Of a stretch of DNA of 60,016 nt, positions 7,910 through 15,672 are shown piece after piece; position 1 is the first letter of the stretch, and each line of letters starts with the position of its first letter. Location of the stretch: positions 1-60,016 of the forward strand of contig NZ_QFHO01000028.1 in assembly GCF_004920835.1 (NCBI RefSeq). Direction: 5' to 3'. Made by a program: the position numbers and the translations under genes. Source of the stretch: Stenotrophomonas maltophilia. Lineage in GTDB: Bacteria > Pseudomonadota > Gammaproteobacteria > Xanthomonadales > Xanthomonadaceae. The notes below the pieces were generated by a model. The model made no database searches. It was not told the DNA's origin and worked only from the letters and a program-made list of their open reading frames with translations.

Positions 7910-8803
7910 TCACCCCAATACCTCCACCACCCAATCGATGAACACCCGCAACCGCTGGCTCATGTGCCGGTTCGGCGGGAACATCACGTGCATCGGCATC
8001 GGCGGCAGCTGCCAGTCCTGCAACACCGGCATCAACTCGCCACGCGCCACGTGCGGATCGGCCATGTAGCTGGGCAGCGCGACCACGCCCAGCCCTGCCA
8101 ATGCAGCCGCCAGATACGCATTGCCGTCGTCGAAACCGACCGTGTAGCGGCCCTGCACCTCGATGCGCTCATCGCCACGCTGGGCGTTGAACACCCGGGC
8201 GCGGCCACTGCGCGGGCTGAGGAAGCCGACCATGTGGTGATCCGGGCCTTCCAGCGCGCGCGGGTCGGTCGGCATGCCGAAGCACTGCACGTAGCCGGGG
8301 CTGGCATGAAAACCGATCGGCAGTGCAGCCAACGGCCGCGCCACCAGCGCCGGATCGGCCGGGGTGCCACCACGAATCACGCAATCGACGTTGTCGGCGA
8401 TGACATCCACCTCGCGGTCACTCACGCCGATGTCCAGCTGGATCTCCGGGTAGCGTGCCTGGAAATCCGGCAGCGCCGGCACCAGCCGCAGCCGCGCGTA
8501 GGGTCCAGGCACGTCCACGCGCAGGCGCCCACGCGGCCGCGTGGCGGCATCGCCCAGCCCGCCCTCCACCTCTTCCAGCTCGGCCAGCAGGCGAGCGATG
8601 CGCGGGTAGTAGGCCGCGCCATCGGCGGTGACGCTGACCCGGCGCGTGGTGCGGTTGAGCAGGCGCAGCCGCAGATGCGCCTCCAGCTGCTGCACCAGCT
8701 GGGTGACCGTGGTGCGGCTGACCTGCAGGGTGTGCGCGGCATGGGTGAAGCTGCCGGTTTCCACTACCCGGGCAAACGCCCGCATCGCCTCGAAGCGGTC
8801 CAT
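7910..8803 (-). CDS. LysR-family transcriptional regulator
   Basis: 297 residues, the usual LysR length. The N-terminal winged helix-turn-helix reads MDRFEAMRAFARVVETGSFTHAAHTLQVSRTTVTQLVQQLE and is followed by LLNRTTRRVSVTADG, the linker start. A periplasmic-binding-protein-like effector domain runs from about residue 90 to 290. It belongs to the group with a DRFEAM start, often acting on nearby divergent genes. It is divergent from the RidA-like gene, and the 108-bp gap holds a palindrome with ATTGT/ACAAT arms just 10 bp before this start. That suggests autorepression and control of the RidA gene. The effector is unknown. Confidence 0.93.
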   Translation of the reverse strand: MDRFEAMRAFARVVETGSFTHAAHTLQVSRTTVTQLVQQLEAHLRLRLLNRTTRRVSVTADGAAYYPRIARLLAELEEVEGGLGDAATRPRGRLRVDVPGPYARLRLVPALPDFQARYPEIQLDIGVSDREVDVIADNVDCVIRGGTPADPALVARPLAALPIGFHASPGYVQCFGMPTDPRALEGPDHHMVGFLSPRSGRARVFNAQRGDERIEVQGRYTVGFDDGNAYLAAALAGLGVVALPSYMADPHVARGELMPVLQDWQLPPMPMHVMFPPNRHMSQRLRVFIDWVVEVLG

Positions 8804-8813
8804 GGTGGGCCAT

Positions 8814-8834
8814 GATTGTTTGGAATTTACAATC
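8814..8834. promoter_or_regulatory. LysR operator candidate (GATTGT-N9-ACAATC)
   Basis: Perfect 6-bp arms (8814-8819 and 8829-8834) around a 9-bp AT-rich spacer, a T-N11-A-like LysR box. It lies between the divergent LysR gene and the RidA-like gene, very close to the LysR start. The placement fits autorepression. The site is inferred from symmetry and position only. Confidence 0.5.
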
Positions 8835-8911
8835 AATCTAGGCCGATCATCGCCGTTTATCCAGACAGCGTTGGCGCGGAGGATGGCATCCTCTCCCACG
8901 GGATCTTCTCC

Positions 8912-9310
8912 ATGTCACAGCGTGATGTCGTTTTCCCCGCCGGCCGCCAGGCCCTGTACGAGCGCAACCGCTACTCGCCGGCGATCCGATCCAACGGCTT
9001 CCTGTTCGTCTCCGGCCAGGTGGGTAGCCGCGAGGACGGCTCGCCCGAGCCGGACTTCGAAGCGCAGGTGCGCCGCGCCTTCGACAACCTCAACGCGGTG
9101 TTGGCTACCGCCGGCTGCACGTTCGATGACGTGGTCGACGTGACCGTGTTCCTGGTCGATCCGGAAACCAACTTCGAGAAGGCCTGGGCGATCGTGCCCG
9201 AGTATTGGGGCGAGGCGCCGCACCCGACCCTGACCGGCATCGGCGTGACCTGGCTGTATGGGTTCCAGTTCGAGATCAAGGTGATCGCGAAGCTGCCTGC
9301 AGACCGGTAG
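8912..9310 (+). CDS. RidA-family (YjgF/UK114-like) protein lacking the catalytic Arg
   Basis: 132 residues with the Rid fold: NGFLFVSGQVGSREDGSPEPDFEAQVRRAFDNLNAVLATAGCTFDDVVDVTVFLVD, then a strand near the C-terminus, FEIKVIAKL. True RidA deaminates reactive enamine/imine intermediates of PLP enzymes using an Arg at E. coli position 105 (in VARLP). By eye alignment that site is Trp here (VTWLY), so this is a Rid-like paralogue that may not deaminate 2-aminoacrylate. It is divergent from a LysR gene and probably its target. The ATG at 8912 (MSQRDVVFPAGRQALYERN) is preferred because the 8816 alternative would overlap the operator. The TAG stop lies inside a SMAG head. Confidence 0.88.
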   Translation: MSQRDVVFPAGRQALYERNRYSPAIRSNGFLFVSGQVGSREDGSPEPDFEAQVRRAFDNLNAVLATAGCTFDDVVDVTVFLVDPETNFEKAWAIVPEYWGEAPHPTLTGIGVTWLYGFQFEIKVIAKLPADR

Positions 9311-9330
9311 TGCCGGCCGCTGGCCGGCAG
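9307..9330. repeat. SMAG monomer overlapping a stop codon
   Basis: GTAGTGCCGGCC then GCTGGCCGGCAG. The TAG of the GTAG head is the stop codon of the RidA-like gene (9308-9310). Confidence 0.85.
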
Positions 9331-9339
9331 CAATGTGCC

Positions 9340-9378
9340 GGGGTCAGAGCCCGTTCCAGAGGAACGGGATCCGACCCC
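9340..9378. repeat. GGGGTC-ended palindrome
   Basis: GGGGTCAGAGCCCGTTCC pairs with GGAACGGGATCCGACCCC around a short AGA loop. It belongs to the same family as 15548-15573, 26784-26823 and 32273-32312. It follows the RidA-like gene and may terminate transcription. Confidence 0.75.
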
Positions 9379-9471
9379 ACGCCCGGCCCACCTGAACGGG
9401 AGGTTCCGACGAATTCCCGAGGTGGCCATTGATATTGTATCCGGCGAAAACCGCTTGCTAGCCTCCCCTCC

Positions 9472-9807
9472 ATGCGCCGGATCACCCGCCAACTGCGTAC
9501 GTACCTGATGATGCTGCTGATGGCGGCATTCGTGGTCGTGCCGGTGGCCGACGCACTGGTGTGTGCGGTGGAACCGCATGCCAGCAGCGCCCATGTCGAA
9601 TCCCTCGCGGACGACGCAGGCGGTGACAGCGACAGCAAGCACACCGGTGCCTGCACGCATAACCACTGCCACCACTCCACGCTGAGCCTGCCAGCGAACG
9701 ATTTCGCCGCCTTCGGTACGCCGCTGCCGGCGCGCTGGATGAATGCCGGCGACGTGGCGACCTATGCGGTCGCCCAGGATGAATTGACGCGTCCCCCCCG
9801 GGCGTGA
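9472..9807 (+). CDS. Small exported His-rich protein leading the czc operon (CzcI-like)
   Basis: 111 residues. An N-terminal basic stretch and hydrophobic core (RRITRQLRTYLMMLLMAAFVVVPVADALV) form a signal peptide or single anchor. The mature part holds a metal-ligand cluster CTHNHCHHS near residues 60-68 plus other His and acidic residues. It precedes czcC by 56 bp, the place that czcI takes in the Cupriavidus czc operon, where a small periplasmic protein influences regulation. Sequence similarity to CzcI cannot be shown here; the call rests on position, size, export signal and metal ligands. A likely role is periplasmic Zn/Co/Cd/Ni binding or sensing. No strong ribosome site precedes the ATG. 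Confidence 0.6.
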   Translation: MRRITRQLRTYLMMLLMAAFVVVPVADALVCAVEPHASSAHVESLADDAGGDSDSKHTGACTHNHCHHSTLSLPANDFAAFGTPLPARWMNAGDVATYAVAQDELTRPPRA

Positions 9808-9863
9808 GTTGAGCGCGTCCCGCAATCGCGGGCTCCCGTTTCACTCACAACCGGAATCCCCCT

Positions 9864-11117
9864 ATGTCGATCCTGACACCTCGGTCGCCGCGTGCGGCCG
9901 GGCTGGTCGTCGCTGTGTTGCTGGGCCTGGCCCCGGCGGCATCGGTGATGGCGCAAGCCGCCCCTTCCTACGACACCCTGCTTGAACGCCTCGACCAGCT
10001 GCCCGGCACCCGTGTCGGCGCGGCGCTGGCCGAAGCCGCCGACGCCCGTGCCGACCAGGCCCGTGCGTTGCCCAATCCTTCCCTCTCCTACTCCGCCGAG
10101 AACGCGTGGGGCACCGGCTCCTATGGCGGCATGGGCAAGGCCGACACCGTGCTCACCCTGTCCCAGCCCCTGGAGGTATGGGGCCAGCGTGGCGCGCGCG
10201 TCCGTGCCGCCCGCGCCGAGGCACAGGCGGCCAACCTGCGTGGCGCCCAAAGCCGCAGCGATGTGGCCAGCCAGTTGGCGGTGGTCTATGCACAGGCGGA
10301 AAGTGCACTGCGCCGCTACAGCCTGGCCGAAGAAGCGCTGACGCTCACCCGCGACGACGCCAACGCGGTCAATGCGATGGTCAAGCAGGGCCGCGAACCG
10401 CAGTTGCGCGCGGTGCAGGCGCAGAGCGAAGTGGCCAACGCCAGCGCCGCGCTGGATGAGGCGCAGGCCTTCCGCGACGCCGCGTTGGCCCGCCTGGCAG
10501 GTGCCGCGCTGCTGGATGCACCGGTGCAGTCGATCAACGACAGCCTGCTCGACCGTGCTCCGCCGCTGCCGCGTGGCGCCACCGATGCTGCGCTGGCGGT
10601 GCGCATCGCCGAGGCCGAAGCCGATGCAGCAGGCAAGCTTGTTGACGTTGAGCGCAAGCGCGCCCTGCCCGACCTCAGCGTCACTGCCGCACAGACACGC
10701 TTCCGCGAAGGCGGCGAGCGCGCCTACAACCTCGGCGTCAGCCTCAGCATCCCGCTGTTCGACCGCAACCGCGGTGGCATCCGCGCCGCCAATGCCGACC
10801 AGCGCGCGGCCGAAGCCCGTCTGGACCAGCAACGCCGCGACAGCGAGGCCGCGCGCCTCTCCGCCGTGGCCGGATTGAAGGCGGCCGGCAGCCGCACCCG
10901 TGCCTCCGACGAAAGCGTGGTCGCCGCCGAGGAGGCCTATCGGCTTGCCCGGGTCGGCTTCGACGCAGGACGCATCTCGCAGCTGGAACTGCGCAGCACC
11001 CGCAGCGCCCTCATCGCCGCCCGCGGCACCGCCGTAGACGCGCGCCTCTCGCGCGTCGGCGCCGAAATCGATCTTGCGCGCCTTGAAGGACGCGCCCCCT
11101 TTGTGGAGGCCCCATGA
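9864..11117 (+). CDS. czcC: Heavy-metal efflux outer-membrane channel, CzcC-like (TolC family)
   Basis: 417 residues with a signal peptide (AAGLVVAVLLGLAPAASVMAQA) and an OEP/TolC fold: two repeated helical-hairpin halves with long Ala/Arg/Glu-rich coiled coils, and PNPSLSYSAENAWG and DLSVTAAQTRFREGG beta segments. It forms the outer-membrane exit duct of the RND efflux complex. The stop overlaps the czcB start (ATGA), so the two are translationally coupled. The Cupriavidus CzcC name is by operon context; specificity (Co, Zn, Cd, Ni) cannot be read from this subunit. Confidence 0.88.
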   Translation: MSILTPRSPRAAGLVVAVLLGLAPAASVMAQAAPSYDTLLERLDQLPGTRVGAALAEAADARADQARALPNPSLSYSAENAWGTGSYGGMGKADTVLTLSQPLEVWGQRGARVRAARAEAQAANLRGAQSRSDVASQLAVVYAQAESALRRYSLAEEALTLTRDDANAVNAMVKQGREPQLRAVQAQSEVANASAALDEAQAFRDAALARLAGAALLDAPVQSINDSLLDRAPPLPRGATDAALAVRIAEAEADAAGKLVDVERKRALPDLSVTAAQTRFREGGERAYNLGVSLSIPLFDRNRGGIRAANADQRAAEARLDQQRRDSEAARLSAVAGLKAAGSRTRASDESVVAAEEAYRLARVGFDAGRISQLELRSTRSALIAARGTAVDARLSRVGAEIDLARLEGRAPFVEAP

Positions 11118-12319
11118 CTCTCTCTCGTACTTTTCCGCTGATCGGCGGTGTCCTGCTGGCCGTGTTCCTGGCCGGCTGCGCCGGCAACGCGCAGACGCCG
11201 GAAACGGCCGATGCGACCACCGCCAAGGCCGGCACCGACGATGGCCACGGCCATGCTGCCGACAGCAAGGAAGCCAAGGCGGAAACCGCCAAGGCTCCCG
11301 CCGACGCCGATGAAGGCGTGGTGCAGCTGACCCCGGAACAGATCAAGGCGTCCGGTATCGAGGTGGTCGCCATCGGCCGTGGTGGCGGTGGCTCCACGCG
11401 CCTGTCCGGCCGCGTTGAACCGTCGGTGGGCGCACGCGCGTCGGTGGCCTCGACCGTGACCGGCCGCGTCGAACGCGTGCTGGTGGCACCGGGCACGGCG
11501 GTGAAGCAGAACCAGGCGCTGGCCATCGTGGTCAGTGGCGAGGCGGCAGTGTTCCGCGCCAATGCGCTGGCCGCATCGGCCGAAGCCGAGGCCGCACGCC
11601 TGGCCTACGGCCGCGACAAGGCGCTGGTCGACCAGGGTGTGGTTGCGCGCCAGGAGCTGGAAGCCTCACGCGCACGTTCGCTGGCGGCACAGGCCCAGGC
11701 GGCCGCCGCGCAGGCCCAGGCCGCCGCCAACGGTGCACCCGATGCCAGTGGCCGCGTGCGCATCACCAGCCCGGTGGCCGGCATCGTCGGCAACGTGCAG
11801 GTCACCCCGGGCGGCGTGGTCGCCGCCGGTAGTGCGGTGGCCGACGTCGCCGATCCGAGCATGAACGAACTGGTGTTCACCGCGCCGCCGGCGCTGGCCG
11901 CGCAGGTCACGCCCGGCATGAAGCTGGAAGTGAGCGTGCCGGGTGGCAGCTTCACCGCCACCGTTACCGGTTCGGCCGCCGATGTCCGCCAGCAGGGCGG
12001 CGTCGCGGTGATCCGTGCCACGCCGGTGGACGCCTCCTTGCCGCCGGCCGGTTCACCGGTATCCGCCGTGGTGGTCACCGAAGGCCAGGATGGTTCGCTC
12101 AGCGTGCCGGCCGATGCGGTGCAGAACGTCGATGGCAGCAGTGCGGTGTTCATCGCCGTCGAAGGCGGCTTCAAGGCGCAGCCGGTCCTGGCCGGACGCC
12201 GTGCCGGTGACCGCATCGAGATCCTCGGTGGGCTGACCGGCAGCGAGCGCATCGTTGGCAGCAACGCCTTCCTGCTCAAGGCCGAACTGGCCAAGGGCGA
12301 AGCCGAGCACGGCCACTGA
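11114..12319 (+). CDS. czcB: RND periplasmic adaptor, CzcB-like lipoprotein
   Basis: 401 residues. It starts with a lipoprotein signal whose lipobox is FLAGC (Cys22). A His-containing, low-complexity segment (DDGHGHAADSKEAKAE) follows, as in CzcB proteins that bind metal near the N-terminus. Then come the membrane-fusion-protein parts: beta-barrel and lipoyl halves (VASTVTGRVERVLVAPGTAVKQNQALA; ITSPVAGIVGNVQVTPGGVVAAG), an Ala-rich hairpin between them, and a C-terminal domain ending EHGH. It links the inner-membrane pump CzcA to CzcC. It overlaps czcC by 4 bp and ends 10 bp before czcA. Confidence 0.9.
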   Translation: MTLSRTFPLIGGVLLAVFLAGCAGNAQTPETADATTAKAGTDDGHGHAADSKEAKAETAKAPADADEGVVQLTPEQIKASGIEVVAIGRGGGGSTRLSGRVEPSVGARASVASTVTGRVERVLVAPGTAVKQNQALAIVVSGEAAVFRANALAASAEAEAARLAYGRDKALVDQGVVARQELEASRARSLAAQAQAAAAQAQAAANGAPDASGRVRITSPVAGIVGNVQVTPGGVVAAGSAVADVADPSMNELVFTAPPALAAQVTPGMKLEVSVPGGSFTATVTGSAADVRQQGGVAVIRATPVDASLPPAGSPVSAVVVTEGQDGSLSVPADAVQNVDGSSAVFIAVEGGFKAQPVLAGRRAGDRIEILGGLTGSERIVGSNAFLLKAELAKGEAEHGH

Positions 12320-12329
12320 GGAGGCGACC

Positions 12330-15300
12330 ATGTTCAAGCTGATCATTGAAACAGCGGTTCGGCACCGCTGGCTGGTGGTGTTCATGGCGGCACTGATCGC
12401 CGCGGTGGGCCTGTTCCAGCTGGGCAAGCTGCCGATCGACGCGGTGCCGGACATCACCAACCGCCAGGTGCAGATCAACACGGTGGCACCGGCGCTGACG
12501 CCGGAGCAGATCGAGCGGCAGGTGACCTACCCGCTGGAGACCGCGCTGGCCGGCATTCCCGGCCTGACCACCACCCGTTCGCTGTCGCGCAATGGCTTCT
12601 CGCAGGTCACCGCGATCTTCACCGATGCCACCGACATCTACTTCGCCCGCCAGCAGGTGGCCGAACGCATGCGCGAAGCATCGGAAGACCTGCCCGACGG
12701 TGCGTCGCCGATGCTGTCGCCGGTCACCACAGGCCTCGGCGAAGTGCTGATGTGGACGGTGGACTTCACCGCGTTCGATCCAGCCAAGCTGGCCAAGCCG
12801 GGTGAAGCCGGCTGGCAGGCCGGTGAGGTCTACCGCACGCCCGAAGGCAACCTGCTGCGCACGCCGGAAGAACGTGCGACCTACCTGCGCACCGTGCAGG
12901 ACTGGATCATCGCGCCGCAGATGCGCTCCAGCCCCGGTCTGGCCGGCGTCGATACAGTCGGCGGCTACGTCAAGGAATACGGCGTACATCCGGACAGTGC
13001 AAGGCTGGCCGCGCACGGGCTCGGCCTGGCCGACCTGGTCACTGCCCTGCAACGTTCCAACGTGCAGGCCGGTGCCGGTTTCGTACAGCGTGCCGGCGAA
13101 GGCCTGGTGGTACGTGCCGATGGCCTGGCGCTGACCACCGACGATCTGGCGCAGGCCCCGGTGGCCACCCGCAATGGCGTGGTGGTGCGCGTGGCCGATG
13201 TGGCCGACGTTGACCTGAGCCGCGCACCGCGCCTGGGTGCGGCCAGCCGTAACGGCCACGAAGCCGTGCTCGGCACCGCGCTGATGATCGCCGGCGGCAA
13301 CAGCCGCACCGTGGCGCAGGCAGCTGCGGCGCGCCTGGAACAGGTCAACAAGTCGCTGCCGGCGGACATCGTGGCAGCACCGGTGCTGGACCGCAGCGTG
13401 CTGGTCAATTCCACCATCAAGACCGTGGCCAAGAACCTCACCGAGGGTGCGCTGCTGGTGGTGGTGGTGCTGTTCCTGCTGCTGGGCAACCTGCGTGCAG
13501 CGACGATCACCGCGCTGGTGATTCCGCTGTCGTTCCTGTTCGCCGTGATCGGCATGAACCGCTTCGGCATCAGCGGCAACCTGATGAGCCTGGGTGCGCT
13601 GGACTTCGGCATCCTGGTGGACGGTGCGGTGATCGTGATCGAATCGACGCTGCTGATGCTGGGCCAGCGCCGCGCCGAACTGGGCCGTGCGTTGACCGCG
13701 ATGGAACGCCTGCGCGTGGCCGCCGATTCGGCGCGCAAGATGGCACGCCCGGCCGCATTCGGCCAGCTGATCATCCTGCTGGTGTTCGCGCCGATCCTTA
13801 CCCTGGAAGGCGTGGAGGGCAAGACGTTCCACCCGATGGCGGCCACCTTCATGCTGGCCCTGATCGGTGCCTTCATCTTCTCCTTCACCTTCGTGCCGGC
13901 GATGGCCGCGCTGCTTGTGCGGGAACCGAAGCTGAAGGACGGCGATGCGCATGCCGATGATGGCGAGCACGAGACCAAGCTGATCCGCGTGCTGCGCGCG
14001 CGCATCGAACCGGTGATCCGCAAGGCCGTGGACCATCCGCGCACGGTGGTGGTAGGCGCGGTGATGATGGTGGTGGTGGGCATCGGTTCGTTCTCGCTGC
14101 TGGGCCGCGAGTTCATGCCGACGCTGGACGAAGGCAACGTGGCGATGCAGGCCCTGCGCGTGCCGTCGACGTCGCTGGAGCAGTCGCTGGCGATGCAACT
14201 GGCGCTGGAAAAGGCGATTGCCAAGCAACCGGAAGTGGAGACCGTGTTCTCGCGCACCGGTACCGCCGAGGCGGCGATCGATCCGATGCCGACCAACATC
14301 TCCGACAGCGTGATCGTGCTCAAGCCACGCAAGGACTGGCCGGATCCGAAGCTGGGCAAGGATGCACTGGTGGCACGCTTCGAAAAGCTGGCCGGGCAGC
14401 AACTGGGCAACAGCTTCGAGTTCAGCCAGCCGATCGAGCTGCGCTTCAACGAGCTGATCTCCGGCGTGCGTACCGACCTGGCGGTGATGATCTTCGGCGA
14501 TGATTTCAGCCAGCTGCAGAAGGTGGCCGACCAGGTGGCGCTGAAGCTGCGTGCGGTGAACGGCGCGGCCGACGTGCGGGTGGAACAGATCTCCGGCCTT
14601 CCCACCCTCAACGTGGCCATCGACCACGTGGCGGCGGCGCAGTACGGCCTGACCGCGGCCGATGTAAGTGACGCGCTGGCCACCGGCATCGGTGGTACCG
14701 CCGCCGGCAAGATCTTCGAAGGCGATCGTCGCTTCAACGTGGTGGTGCGCCTGGACGATGCCTCGCGCAATGATCCGGACCAGCTGGCCTCGCTGCCGAT
14801 CGCCACGCCCGCGGGCCTGGTGATTCCGCTGTCGTCGGTCGCGCGCATCACAGTGAGCGAAGGACCCAACCAGATCAGCCGCAACAACGGCAGCCGCCGT
14901 GTGGTGGTGCAGGCCAACGTGCGTGGCCGCGATCTGGGCGGTTTCGTCGGCGAGGCACAGGCGGCGGTGGCTGATGTTGCATTGCCGCCGGGCGCCTACC
15001 TGACCTGGGGTGGCCAGTTCGAGAACCTGCAGCGCGCGGAGAAGCGGCTGGCAACGGTGGTGCCGGTGGTGTTCCTGCTGATCGGCAGCCTGCTGTTCAT
15101 GGCCCTGCGCAGCGGCAAGGAAGCCGTGCTGGTGTTCAGCTGCGTACCGTTGGCGCTGGTCGGCGGCATTCTCGCGCTGCTGCTGCGGGGCATGCCGTTC
15201 TCGGTGTCGGCGGCGGTCGGCTTCATCGCCGTCTCCGGCGTGGCCACGTTGAACGGCCTGGTGCTGATGCAGGCGATCCGCGAGCGCCTGGATGCCGGTG

Positions 15301-15539
15301 ACCTACCGATGATGGCGGCGATCAACGGTGCGTCCAGCCGCATCCGCGCGGTGCTGACCACCGCGCTGGTGGCGATCGTCGGCTTCATTCCGATGGCGAT
15401 TGCCAGCGGTTCCGGCGCGGAGGTGCAGAAGCCGCTGGCCACGGTGGTGATCGGCGGGTTGATCACCGCCACCGTGCTGACCCTGCTGGTGCTGCCGACC
15501 TTCGCTGCGCGGGTGGCCAAGCCAAGGGCGGTGGGGTGA
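12330..15539 (+). CDS. czcA: Heavy-metal RND efflux pump, CzcA-like
   Basis: 1069 residues, full length for heavy-metal RND pumps, starting MFKLIIETAVRHRWLVVFMAAL after a strong GGAGG site. It uses the proton gradient to export divalent cations. The proton-relay motif DFGILVDGAVIVIE has D425, D431 and E438 with exactly the spacing of D402/D408/E415 in C. metallidurans CzcA, which marks the HME1 (Zn/Co/Cd) or HME2 (Co/Ni) class rather than Cu/Ag CusA. Twelve membrane helices and two large periplasmic loops are evident. A short His/Asp-rich insertion (DGDAHADDGEHETK) lies in the central cytoplasmic loop. It is the last gene of the operon; a palindrome with a short T run follows. No czcRS pair lies in the window. 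Confidence 0.93.
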   Translation: MFKLIIETAVRHRWLVVFMAALIAAVGLFQLGKLPIDAVPDITNRQVQINTVAPALTPEQIERQVTYPLETALAGIPGLTTTRSLSRNGFSQVTAIFTDATDIYFARQQVAERMREASEDLPDGASPMLSPVTTGLGEVLMWTVDFTAFDPAKLAKPGEAGWQAGEVYRTPEGNLLRTPEERATYLRTVQDWIIAPQMRSSPGLAGVDTVGGYVKEYGVHPDSARLAAHGLGLADLVTALQRSNVQAGAGFVQRAGEGLVVRADGLALTTDDLAQAPVATRNGVVVRVADVADVDLSRAPRLGAASRNGHEAVLGTALMIAGGNSRTVAQAAAARLEQVNKSLPADIVAAPVLDRSVLVNSTIKTVAKNLTEGALLVVVVLFLLLGNLRAATITALVIPLSFLFAVIGMNRFGISGNLMSLGALDFGILVDGAVIVIESTLLMLGQRRAELGRALTAMERLRVAADSARKMARPAAFGQLIILLVFAPILTLEGVEGKTFHPMAATFMLALIGAFIFSFTFVPAMAALLVREPKLKDGDAHADDGEHETKLIRVLRARIEPVIRKAVDHPRTVVVGAVMMVVVGIGSFSLLGREFMPTLDEGNVAMQALRVPSTSLEQSLAMQLALEKAIAKQPEVETVFSRTGTAEAAIDPMPTNISDSVIVLKPRKDWPDPKLGKDALVARFEKLAGQQLGNSFEFSQPIELRFNELISGVRTDLAVMIFGDDFSQLQKVADQVALKLRAVNGAADVRVEQISGLPTLNVAIDHVAAAQYGLTAADVSDALATGIGGTAAGKIFEGDRRFNVVVRLDDASRNDPDQLASLPIATPAGLVIPLSSVARITVSEGPNQISRNNGSRRVVVQANVRGRDLGGFVGEAQAAVADVALPPGAYLTWGGQFENLQRAEKRLATVVPVVFLLIGSLLFMALRSGKEAVLVFSCVPLALVGGILALLLRGMPFSVSAAVGFIAVSGVATLNGLVLMQAIRERLDAGDLPMMAAINGASSRIRAVLTTALVAIVGFIPMAIASGSGAEVQKPLATVVIGGLITATVLTLLVLPTFAARVAKPRAVG

Positions 15540-15547
15540 AACATGAC

Positions 15548-15578
15548 GGGGTCGGATCCTGCGATCCGACCCCGTTTT
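15548..15578 (+). terminator. GGGGTC palindrome acting as probable czcA terminator
   Basis: A 26-bp hairpin with GGGGTCGGATC arms (15548-15573) starts 9 bp after the czcA stop and is followed by GTTTT. It is the shortest member of the GGGGTC palindrome family in the window. The terminator role is inferred from stem, T run and place. Confidence 0.6.
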
Positions 15579-15588
15579 CCGATCCCCG

Positions 15589-15662
15589 GTAGTGCCGGCC
15601 GCTGGCCGGCAATGTCGAACGATTGCAGTGCGTGCAGGTTGCCGGCCAGCGGCCGGCACTAC
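15589..15662. repeat. SMAG palindrome pair
   Basis: GTAGTGCCGGCCGCTGGCCGG at the left and its inverted copy ending CACTAC at the right, 26 bp apart. It lies between the convergent czcA and DUF885 genes, 11 bp from the DUF885 stop. Confidence 0.88.
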
Positions 15663-15672
15663 CTTGGAACGG

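Noticed and set aside
12276..14627. 783-codon minus-strand frame opposite czcA
   Set aside because: Antisense shadow of czcA, rich in His/Gln/Arg, overlapping a gene whose motifs are complete.
9472..15539. Copper/silver CusCBA instead of CzcCBA
   Set aside because: The pump has D425/D431/E438 with the CzcA proton-relay spacing (DFGxxxDGxxxxxE), not the CusA pattern, and no CusF-type gene is adjacent.
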